This document shows positions 35,681-46,502 of a DNA stretch of 64,000 bases, in pieces (position 1 is the first letter of the stretch; each line of letters begins with the position of its first letter). The notes beneath the pieces are model-generated. The model saw nothing but the letters and a program-made list of their open reading frames with translations, ran no database searches and was not told where the DNA came from. Position numbers and translations under genes: made by a program. This stretch comes from Phallus indusiatus. Its lineage: Eukaryota > Basidiomycota > Agaricomycetes > Phallales > Phallaceae. Location of the stretch: assembly GCA_027605045.1 (NCBI GenBank), contig JAQFWX010000044.1, positions 144,111 to 208,110 of the forward strand, read 5' to 3'.

Positions 35681-38600
35681 ATGGCCACTTCGACGGAGGG
35701 CATCACAATTTCTGGTAAATTTGGAGTTCTTCATTCAACTTCTAATTTATCTCATATGGGATTGAAGATGCTCGTTTGACTAAACCTTCACCTCCATGGA
35801 ATTACAACACCAAGGTCCAGATAGTAATCACGTACGGCAGCGAAGTGAGGAAAAGCAAAAAAATCGCGTTCAACAAAAGTGACCCCTGCATAATTTGGGA
35901 CGAGTCTTTCTTTCTGTATGTCAAAGATCACAATGCGCTTGATATCAGCTTTTCACCTTACATCCTCAGCGTCGGTGAACTTACTGACGACACTCGGATC
36001 ACTTTTACCATTGTCCGAGTCTATCCATTTATAATTCGGAATACCGCAATTGACTCGTGCGAACATCGGGTCATTGAGCTCCTCGAGACGCAAAATAGCT
36101 CTGGTTAGTTTAGGCATGGAAAGCATCTTCGTTAATTAGGACTTAGGTGATTGCAGGCTCATGCAAATTTGACATTGCTGGAAACTGTCAATTGGCATTC
36201 AAGATTGAGAAATCATCCGACGTCGTTTTGAAAGCGATCCAGCAAACATCGGCAGTGCTAGGAAACCAACGAAATATGGAGGTCCCAGTCGAGGCCAATA
36301 ACTTAACCACCTCTGCGGTGGAGGGATCCAGTAATAATGAGGACACCTGGTCACCGTTTCTCGAAAATTTTGGGATTTTTATGGATCTTATAGATCATAT
36401 TTCCGATGTAATTTTTTTTAGCAAACATACTTTTGTTGCTTTTCTAAAATTCTCTTTCAGATAAGCCCGTATGCGAAGATGGCGTGGGGTGTACTGTCTG
36501 TTATTCCCAAGGTAGAAGCACGTTATTGTTCTCGCTGATATACCGGGCTACATACATCGAATTTGTTAGATGATCATCGCGAAAAAAAATCGCGACGACA
36601 AGATTAAACAGCTATGTGACAAACTGGAGGACGTTTACAACTACATTACGGATGCGGAACGGCTACTTGAGCTTACCAAGACCCAGTCTAAAACACTTTC
36701 CAAGGTGGTTCAGCAAACCCTTGAATGCGCGTATTTTATACGAGCATACTGTACCGAAGATACAGGTTGTTGTTCTCTCGATATCTTATAATTGTGCAAT
36801 CAAGTCTGATTTTCGAGTTCTAGTCCACAACACGTTGAAAGGAATCACGGGCAGTGCGGACCGCAAGATCCAAGACTTCAGCTACAGCTTTGACCGCCTT
36901 ACGGAAACTATGAAAAATTCTGTCGATCTTGAAACGAGCATTGTGACCCTTCGTGTGAAGAAGGGTGTTAACGAATTAAGTATGTTAACATTAATCAAAT
37001 ATCATCATCACTTATTCAAAATCTTGTCGTCTCGCTGCAAGTTAATTTGAATTTACTCAAGGAGATGCGCTACGACGGCAATTCCCCTCAATCTGGAAAA
37101 CAATGCTCACCGGGAACTCGCAAATCGTTGATCGGGGATATATTGGAACATATCAACGACGACGCATCGCCACAGATTCTTGTCTTGAGTGGACAAGCGG
37201 GAGTTGGAAAGTCAACGATGGCGCATACCATCGCTGGAATGTTCAAAGAACAAAACCGACTCGGGTCCATGTTCTGTTTCGATAGGAGTACCCCAAACAG
37301 GCGTAACTGTCTTTTCAGCACCATATCGCGTGACTTGGCGGATGGTGATGCGTCGTGGCGAAAGAAATTGGTGGAAATCATTGAATTGGACACCGCGGTT
37401 CGAGGGACTGGGGATCTCAAAACACAATTCGATCAATTTATCATCAAGCCTTCCAAAAACACGGCAATCATTGGACCCGTGATTATCGTTGTGGATGGGC
37501 TTGATGAAAGCGGAAGCCGTGATGAGCGCAAGGAGATTCTGGAAATCCTCCTTGGCAGGTGGTCCGAGCTTCCGAAGAATTATCGTCTGATTGTCACCAC
37601 CCGCCCAGAACAGGACATCGAAGCTCAGCTTGCATGTCAAAATCTTACATGTAAACGGATGGAGGATATCAATGCGGAGGAAACGCGTCATGATATCGAA
37701 GTCTATGTCTCGAAGCGTCTGGATTCAATATCGTCAACTCTGGACAGCATAGACAAAAACTGGCGCAGTATACTAGCCAAGCACGTGCAAGGTCTTTTCC
37801 AGTGGGCTCAGACAGCTTGCAGGTTTATAGATACTACCGTCACGCATCCAGAACTCATACGGGAAAACTGGGAAACTTGCGTGTCGAACTCTTCGTCGTC
37901 GCTATACAAGCTATATCATCAGATTATATCGAGCCAACCAGAATCCCGGTACCCTTGGTTTAAAGAACAGTTCAAAGTGATTGTAGGAGCGATTATAACT
38001 GCGCAAGAACCCCTCTCAATCCACATGCTACAAAATATTTTGGGGGATGATATTAAAGATATCAGATCTATACTCAGCCCGTTCGGTTCATTCTTTTCTG
38101 GCATTTATGACTCGTCTACTCTGGTACAACCTCTTCACACCTCGTTATTCGATTTTTTCACGACTGAAATCTTTGAGAAAGACGAACAAGACGGCGAAAA
38201 AATAAATGAATACTACATTGACACGTCAGACCAAAGCCAGATGACACTCGGTTGTCTCTCCGTGATGAATAGGATGCTGTGCTTCAACATTTGCCACCTT
38301 GAGACATCACACCTACGCAACAAGGATGTGCCCAATTTGAAATCGCGCGTCGAGGAAGCCATTCCGGTCCATTTGTCGTATTCATGTCGTTTTTGGACGT
38401 TTCATCTCCAATCCTCGCCTATTAGCGGAGAACTTATTCATGCAGTCCGGGCATTGATGGATGACAAACTGCTGTATTATTTTGAGGTACTCAGTTTGTT
38501 GTATGTGTTTGAATTTATGGGACCCTATTTGTTGAATGTGTTACAAAACGAACACCAGCAATGCTGCGTTACAATGCGTGCAATAGCGAATTGGTGTAAA

Positions 38601-41177
38601 GTGAGTGATCTCCCACCTGTTATATTTTTTATAGTTGAATCAGGTGGTAGGATGCAGATAGTAGCCTAGCTGAAGACGCGATGGATGCATGGGGGTTTGC
38701 ATTTGATTTTGGAGCCATGATGAATCAAAGCACGCCACATATCTATCTCTCGGCACTTCCCCTTACCCCTCGCAGTTCATTTGTATCCAGAAAGTATTTG
38801 GAAAGGTTTCCTGGGCTGTTCACGTTTGACGTTGGTCGGCCTGTCGGCTCTTCGCGCAGAATCGGATTCATGCGAAGAAGTAACGATGAAAAGTTTGCCC
38901 TTTCTCCGAAAGGCGAGTATATCGCATCAATTAGACCCAATCATTTTCTTGTATGGAACTACCTAACGGGTGAGGTGTTTTGTCGTAAGGCTTACCCATA
39001 TGGCTTTAATTTGTATGGAATTTGCGACATGGTATTTTCCCATGACGGCGACTTGGTTTACTCTTGTTCTAAGGACGGTGCTATTCTGATATGGAATATG
39101 GGGACCAAAGAAATGGAGATAGCGAGTTATGAGGAGATAATCGGTGACAAGTGTCGTCATTGTACCATCTCTCCGGACGGGTGCTTTTTACTGTCGTCTA
39201 CAGAAGAAGGACCACACCTTTTAATCGATCGAACAAGTCGTCGGGTGGTCAAACGCTTCGAAGAGGGGTATTCTTCTCCTGCTATTTCTCCCAACGGAGA
39301 CTGGATTGCTTTCTGTCGCCACTCCGAAAACCAGCTGTACATATGGAATACTAGAAACCAGACGCAGCGCATCGTGCCCTGCCATAATTTATGGCATCTG
39401 CAGCTCACCAACAACCACATTGCTTTCAACCAAAGTGAAGGTTACGCCCCAATAGAGGTCTGGGACCTACGGATGAGCACTAAAGTCACCGAAATTCAAC
39501 ACGGCTCGCGCGTCGTAAACTTCTTTCTGTCCCCTGATGATCAATATATCCTATCTACCTCCGCCGGAATGTACTCAATTTGGAGTGTGTCTATGGGAGA
39601 ACTAATCAATCGATCCTATGCAGACGATGACATTCGCTGTTTAGGGTTCTCACACGATTCAAAATCGATTGCGCTGTCGACACGCAGTTCCGGACCATCT
39701 TTGTTCGTGACATACTATACAATCCACGTTCAACCATGGGATGAAATTATAGAACCGAATCATTCGCGCGGCAATGAAATTGAGAAAGTGTGTGCAATCT
39801 GGCTGCGGGGTTCATATCTCATCATTCAGTATAAGACGATTTTTGATGAGTATCGCCTCCGAATCTCAGATATCATGACAACGATCTTTGAAACCGAACT
39901 TCAAGACAAAGGACCTATTGATGTTTGTCCTGATCAGAAAAATGTCTGCGTGGCATATAGTAGCAGCCGAGGACTCTGTCTTTGGAAGGAAACAGAAGGC
40001 GAGATTGTTATAGATGGATCAGCGCGTTCAATTATTGCACTCGTTTGTCTGGGCAACTATCTTATTTCCGGACGCGAAGAAACGATTTCAGTATGGGATA
40101 GTCGTACCCACAAATTGGTTGGTGGTCCAGTCAACTTACCATATGCACTGAAGTCCCTTCTCCCCGTGCGAGGTACCCGATATGCTGTGATTTATGACGA
40201 TAAAGTGGAAGTTCGGGAATGCGAGTCTGGTGACAGAGTAGGGGAAGTGCTTACATTCAAACCAAATTCTTTCTTTTCCACGAAGGCCGTTTCTGTCAAC
40301 GGGGAACATATCATATACACTTCAGGGTCGCGTGTCGATACGCTAGATCTAACAGGGGCAATAGTGAGCTCAATTGAATTGCCATTTCATTTAGACACTT
40401 CAGTACGACATTCTCTCGATGGAAAGTATATCACATGGGCTGACAATGACAAAATCAAACTCTTTAATACGGACACCGAAACCTTGCTCGCTGGCCCATC
40501 GCTAGATCGACCGGTCATTAACATTTGGCTCTCCGATGACTCAAAACATGTCATAATAATGTCTAAGGAAAGTCGTCGGGAAGGCATTGGGTTTCTGGAT
40601 GTCTGGGACATAGAATCCAAAAACATGGTCGCTGAAACAATTCGATGCCCGTTCCCAGAAGGTGGACCGATCGAAACCCTAATATTTAGCAAGAAATATC
40701 TAATAGTTTTCAATAAATTGCTTGGGGGTTGTTATGTCTGGGACTTGGATACATGTGAGATAATGTCTCCTCTGTACAAGGCACCTCCATTGCTCGCCGC
40801 TGGTGGTTCCGAGATCAAAGGGTAAGTGCAGTATCACTCATATTCAATGTGATTCACTCAAAGAGATACTCAGAGAGACACTCAGAGAGATACTCAGAGC
40901 ACCGGTATACAACAAGACAGAGATATTGGATTACGCATTATTGGCCTGGAGAAAGGCTTCACTTCCTGTTTCCCCTAACATAAATCAAGACGGGTGGGTT
41001 TTGGGTTTGCAGGGTGAGCTTTTGTTTTGGGTTCCAGGAAAGATGAGAAAGCAACTTTGGCTTCCATGCATGATGTATATGTCGTATCGAAAGGTTACAA
41101 AACTAAATTTCACAAATTTTGTACACGGTACTAATTGGACAGAATGTGGACACTATTATTATTTAATAAACGACTAA
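35681..41177 (+). CDS. C2-NACHT-WD40 NOD-like receptor, copy D
   Basis: The nine exons are 35681-35714, 35768-36103, 36157-36407, 36461-36511, 36570-36765, 36824-36979, 37042-38595, 38658-40821 and 40898-41177. They give about 1673 aa. The layout is as in B and C: C2-like N-terminus, helical part, Walker A near residue 392, Walker B VVDGLDES near 493 (Gly replaces Ala), WD40 region from about 870, then the C-terminal tail with a longer end (YYYLIND). The helical part of exon 3 (around 36210-36330) is unlike B and C. The NACHT first half is C-like and the second half B-like, so it is a mosaic. The last intron contains three near-copies of a 12-bp unit at its acceptor. No inactivating change was found. 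Confidence 0.92.
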
Positions 41178-41958
41178 GGTCCAAGGCGAATGCGCAACAT
41201 ATACAATTTGTATAAAAAGAGACGAGTGTACATAATTCATAGTACCGGACAATAAATGCTGACGATGAATGGTAATGTACTTTTCACATTTTCGAACACG
41301 TCAACTTTCAAATCGTAAAACATATTCATACACTGGTGACTCCGGCGTCAGGCTTGCACGCGCTCAGAGGTCTGAAAGCAAACACATGAATCTCATAAAA
41401 TCAATGATAACAAGCGAGGCATTCAGAGTCGTTTAAAATACCAATTTGAAAATGCTGCCCCACCCCCTTTAATCCGGAAGCATGGACCCTTCCCGTTCTC
41501 CCGCCTGAACCCCGAGCGCAACAACGGGAGGTAGGACATCGGAGTTGGCACCGGAATGGGGGTGGAGATCGCGTTCAACAAGCTGCTTCTGAACATTTTC
41601 GAACGCAGGTCCCAGCTAGCGCGGTACTGTCGCGTCCTTTGGAAGTATCTCTTTGATATCTGAGAATTGAACGTCGACCCCTTGTTAGACCTTACATAAC
41701 TACTGCTCATTCTCTAATTGCGGTATTACTAGAAACTAATCCACAAAACCACGGTTTGCAGTCATTTGTTGTCAATTTCGAGTCTTTTTTTGTGATACTT
41801 TGACTTTCTGTACTCCATAGAGAAATTTATTCGTTTGATTTCTACATACCACACGCCCTCAATTATCTTGATAAATAAGCTTTCATTCTACTTATTATCT
41901 AAAAATGGCAAACGGCACGCAAGGTACATAGTAGGGATCAACTTTTGTTATTCCCACA
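41178..41958. repeat. Receptor D 3' flank with truncated dispersed element
   Basis: The flank is homologous to those of A-C. The element (about 41430-41690) is shortened and keeps GAACATTTTCGAAC and CCCAGCTAGC pieces. The array ends here. The NACHT and kinase relics found behind the other copies are absent. No gene is called. Confidence 0.5.
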
Positions 41959-43105
41959 CTACTCGCCAACTGACAGCAAGACGCGTGCCCTTAGTGCATC
42001 TGGGCATGGAACTGTGTGAGTGTGCGGATTGCTTGTGCGAAAAGTCACGTAGTAGTCCCATATATCAACTGTCTCATCGGTTGGTACTCCGGTGACACCC
42101 GTGAACCAGTCCTCCCGGTCAAGATCCATTCGGCCTTTCTTTATCTACAGCTCCAGTTATTATTATCATGTATTTGCATGGAAACTAAACTTACCCAATG
42201 GAATAGAAGTCCGGCGATTAGGTCCCGGCTTGGGTACTCAGGCCCCGCACCAAGACTTATTGAATTGGATTTGAGGTAGAGGTCGTCCCGGAGCCTTAGA
42301 AGAAAAAACTTCCAGTTCATCCCATCGGTTACCGCACCACGGATGTAGTCCACACCTGACAAATGATGAATTGAAGCTTCTAAGAGTCTGAAACCCGGCA
42401 AATTTTGCTCACTCAAGACTTTATCCACTGATGGGCATTTGAGAAAACCGAAGTCGCGGGTGTTCTCCTTGGGACGGGCGACATTCCACTTCGATTGGCC
42501 TGTTTTGATGAAAAGTCAGGCATACAGAGTAAAGTATGGTGTGCACATACCAATATCCTCAAGCTTCCTCAAGACGATCGAATAATCAATGATTCCACTT
42601 AAGGATAGGTCCTTCGTCATACGCTGACATCGAGATGGGCTATAATTCTGTAACGGTTTGGCCTGTCCTGAATAAACCACGACAGCCAAAATACATTGAG
42701 AGTCACAGTCTGAAGAGTGCCAATAAAGCTAGACATACGGCTCCGGGCTGGAACAAACCATAATCGCATGGCGTCAAACTCCTCGTGATAAAAGTCTCGC
42801 ATGGTTATAACATTATACAACTTGTTTATTCTGGTACCGTTGAGTTTTCCAGTGAACCCGAGCCGTTGCACGACGGTCCAGAAAATTGAGGCGTTAATCT
42901 GCTGGAAACCATTGCCCATGGTCAATTAGTACATAGAAAGAAAAAGAAGCATACCATTTCAGAGTCTATATTTTCATTAACAGAGTCGGGAATGATGTGT
43001 GCGCAAGCAGTGTATGCTGTGGTGTCTGGCATATATCTTCTAACATCCCAAGGCACGGTTTGCCGAGAAGCTCGATCATTTTTCACGTATCTGTACCGAA
43101 TTTGC
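41959..43105 (-). CDS. HNH-endonuclease-like fungal protein (5' end not resolved)
   Basis: Exons read on the minus strand are 42955-43105, 42739-42901, 42551-42667, 42195-42499 and 41959-42144, all in phase with GT-AG introns. The core reads AHIIPDSVNEN, then a Trp-containing helix, LNGTRINKLYNVITM and FDAMRLWF. This is the pattern of the HNH-type nuclease domain found in large agaricomycete families (AHI-P-S, then NV-TM, then H and FD). A later HHLSGVDYI matches the conserved C-terminal helix. The Cys-containing strand before the AHI motif is poorly kept (TVPWDVRRYMPD), and no convincing first exon was found upstream. The gene may therefore be 5' truncated or decaying. A nuclease activity is only inferred. 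It sits exactly at the border of the receptor array. Confidence 0.55.
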
Positions 43106-43976
43106 CTGTGAGGCTACACTTATTTCCGTCGTATCAGCCCCTGTTAAATAATTTAAACATTTTGAAGGAGGTCATGACGTATCGTTGAGTCAGGAAAATC
43201 ACCTTTTTACGGTCGTTATGATTTTCTCTAGATGAAAGCCGGAGCTGATCGTATATTGTCGTCCCGAGTTGTTCGAACTTCAAACGAGTTTAAAGGATGT
43301 CGAAGAGGGGGGTCTTTGGCCCTCATCTGGTTGAATTACAATGATAAGCTTAGATTATGACAATGGCCACAATCTTAGGCGGACATAGAACGGACATATT
43401 CTGACGAAGTGGCAACTCATCGTATATAGTAAGTATGTACTTCACTTGCTGCCATGTCTGCAGAAAAGATTGCCCAGAGTAAACAATCAAAGAATCCGAG
43501 AGAACATAGCCAGAGCCTACAATATATGCATGAGAGAGAATTGGAAGGAGAAATAAGAGTGACTGTCACATTGTCGGCTATTTCAAGTTTCACCACAGTC
43601 CAACGAAGCACTGGGAACAGTCACCTTTTCAGTGACACCTAAGAACACTCCATTCTTACGATAACAGATGCTTTCCGAAGAATCGCATTTGTACTCAACA
43701 GTAGCGAGTCATAGCCGTTCGTATGGACTTCAATTCCCCATGAATAAAACCGCCAAGGTATGGAAAGCCGAAGATAAGAGCACGCGAAAGTGTTTTAATG
43801 TGCATATCAGTATAGTAGGTACTAATATAATTTCTAGTCGGTAGTACCGGTGTCTGTTCTAACATAAATACAATGTAGCTTCAAAAAATTTCGGTCCGTC
43901 TATTTACTAAGAAGCAAATCTCAAAGGATATCTCCACGTCCGATTGACACAACCTATAATTGTGATCAAAATTCAA
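43106..43976. other. Intergenic stretch, possibly including the missing 5' part of the HNH gene
   Basis: No splice-compatible first exon of the HNH-like gene could be defined, and no other gene is supported. This is the downstream side of the UDP-glucose dehydrogenase gene. Confidence 0.4.
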
Positions 43977-45805
43977 TTATAATGTGCCCTGAAAGACAAT
44001 CGGAACACGAACCTTGAAGCCAATTTGCGTGAGCTTCTCTACGTCTACGAGTAATCTTCCATCAAACACAAACGCGGGTTTATTCATACTCGCGTAAACT
44101 TGCTTCCAATCTATTTCTTTGAATTCTTTCCATTCAGTGGCAATGACAATTGCATCGGCGTTGCGACAGGCCTCAAGCGCCGATGGTGCAATCGAAACTT
44201 GTTTTTTGACTGTTAACAGGTAAGGGTTAGCCCTGAAAAGAATCTAAATTGCTTGCCACTTACTTTGATCAAGAGAAGTAGTTGGTGAAACCTCAGATAA
44301 ATCCATCCATATTTGTGTTTCTTCGACCTGAAAAAAGTGAAGTCGTCAACAATCTGCGGATTGTACATGCTATCCAAACGGTTATCTAACCTGAGGATCA
44401 TATATGATCACTTGAGCTTTTTCATCCTGGAAGTGTTTGATCAATGTAATAGCTGCTGATTCGCGAGTATCCCCAGTATCAGCCTTGAATGCAAATCCCA
44501 AAACAGCAATTTTCTGTGAAGCTGTTGAATAAAAAAAAAAAACAGGGTCCGAGTGAAACGCAAGCGAACCTTCCCAGTGATGGTATTGAAAAGGGTATCG
44601 ACCACGCGCTTCGAAAATCTTCGCTTTTGATAGTCGTTCAATTGGACGACTTGTCTCCAGTACGCCGCCACCTCGGGCAGATGCAAACTCTCACTCAGAT
44701 ATACCAGGTTAAGGATATCCTTTTGGAAGCAACTTCCACCGAAACCAACGCTAGCTTTGAGGAATTTAGGCCCTACACGGCTATCTTTACCGACTGCATA
44801 AGCGACTTCATCGATGTTTGCACCAGTAGCCTCGCATATAGCGGAAAGTGCATTGATGGAAGAAATGCGTTGTGCAAGCATGGCGTTGGCGGCTAGCTTG
44901 GACAATTCTGATGACCACAAGCCAACAGTCAGAATGCGATCCTTCCTGCAGATGATGTAAGACAGACATCCAAGATTAAATCAAAGATTATAACATACGG
45001 GACCCAGTGTGCGTAGACATTAGCAAGAGACTCGCAAGCATCTCTACCTTCGGGTGTCTGTAATGAACCGATAAGAACACGATCAGGGGCGAAGAGGTCT
45101 GCAATCGCAGTTCCCTCAGCCAAAAACTCTGGGTTAGACAGGATTTGGAAGTTGCATCCTTCTTTCGAGTTTGACTCCAAAATGGTACGCATGGACTCAG
45201 CAGTTCGACATGGCACGGTAGACTTTTCTACAACAATCTTGGATGTAGTTGCAACCGCGGCAATACGACGAGTTGCGAGCTCAACATAACTGTGGGTAGC
45301 AAACTAATTGAGGACGACAGTACGCCACGGTTGAAGAAAACAACGCGCTCACTTGAGATCAGCGGCGAAGCCAGCCCCTACACCACTCTTCTTGGTTGGG
45401 GTATTGACACTAACAAAAATCAAGTCGGCGTCGCGAATTCCCTTGTCAACGTCTGTCGAGAAGAACAAGTTCCTGCCACGGGCGCCTTTGACAACGTCAA
45501 CAAGACCAGGCTCATAGATAGGAAGGTTGAAATCTGGACTATTCCAAGCATCTATGCGGGCTTGATTTAGATCCACAATAGTAACCTTAACATTGGGACA
45601 TTTCAGAGCAACAACAGAGCAGGTTGGGCCTCCTGTTATCCAAGGCCAACGTTTCAGAGAAAGGTCTTATCGAGCGGAAATATGAGAAGACCGACCGACA
45701 TAGCCTGCTCCAACTGAGGCAAAAACGGTGAGCTCAAAGTCGAGCAAACAACCTGAAGAAGGCTCACGTACTGCAACAAATATTCTTGATTGTTACGGGT
45801 GCCAT
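43977..45805 (-). CDS. UGD1: UDP-glucose 6-dehydrogenase
   Basis: This enzyme oxidises UDP-glucose to UDP-glucuronate with two NAD+, the precursor for UDP-xylose and glucuronate-containing cell-wall and capsule-type polymers. It acts in the cytosol. The eight exons are 45772-45805, 45696-45713 (an 18-nt microexon), 45353-45632, 44999-45289, 44570-44945, 44391-44513, 44264-44327 and 43977-44209. They give 472 aa, the normal size. Motifs in order are GAGYVGGPTC (NAD binding), [31 protein letters not shown] (catalytic Cys), [16 protein letters not shown] and PAFVFDGR. The start [11 protein letters not shown] was chosen because it splices in phase through the microexon to complete the glycine-rich loop. 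The gene is complete and intact. Confidence 0.95.
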
Positions 45806-46502
45806 TTAGGGAAGAAAAAAGGATATAGTTCAGTGTTTTTTTCGTGCTTCAAGTCCGCCGTATTTAAAAAAAAAAGAGGCCCAGCCCAAATGAGGGCGTC
45901 TAAATATAGCCTCAGTTGTAATCGTAATTCAGTCCTGGTTGATGATACGTAATATGAATGTCGCGTTCAGATAACATTTTATTCATAGCGCAATTTAATG
46001 TATTTACTTTGTACGTTTATGGGCGTCGCGAGCAAGCATCATATGCAATCTTTATTCGAAAGGACCCTTTCAAACACATTTTCAATTTAAATCGCGCTAC
46101 AGAACCATATTCATATCCATTGTCAATGACAAAGGTGATGGTGACAAGGAGAAAGAAAAGTATAACGGGTGGAACTGATACTATAGAGAAAATATTCGCA
46201 TATGATAGCCCATGTCTCCCTATCGCTATCTTCTCAAAGATCACATGAAAGCTGGACTCTCATCGCCACCAGTGAAATTAAGATGCTAGTTCACCGCATG
46301 GCAATCAACAAAGCTGACGATGACAATGAGTCCACCAGACGTGGTCTTCAGGATTGTCTCCAAAGGCAATATAGGAGTCGATACCGAAAACCTATGAAAA
46401 GACGCATTCGCAGGAGAATAAAGTCTCATCCTGGAAAAAAATCTAATGGAGAAACGTATTTTGAGTCTTGGCCGTGCTTCTTGCTGGTTTATCCTGGTTT
46501 TT
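45806..46502. promoter_or_regulatory. Upstream region of UDP-glucose dehydrogenase
   Basis: This 697-bp interval lies between the start of the dehydrogenase and the stop of the EST1/SMG7-like gene. Both are on the minus strand, so it should hold the dehydrogenase promoter and the neighbour's 3' end. A hydrophobic minus-strand frame (46017-46244) is probably chance. No defined element was recognised. Confidence 0.4.

Noticed and set aside
35453..35779. Open frame that extends receptor D upstream in frame with its start
   Set aside because: The corresponding sequence is not in an open frame before B or C, and the 34-nt first exon is common to all copies.
46017..46244. Hydrophobic 75-codon minus-strand frame between UGD1 and the EST1-like gene
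   Set aside because: Low-complexity A+T-rich sequence with no homologue recognised. It could be part of the UGD1 promoter.
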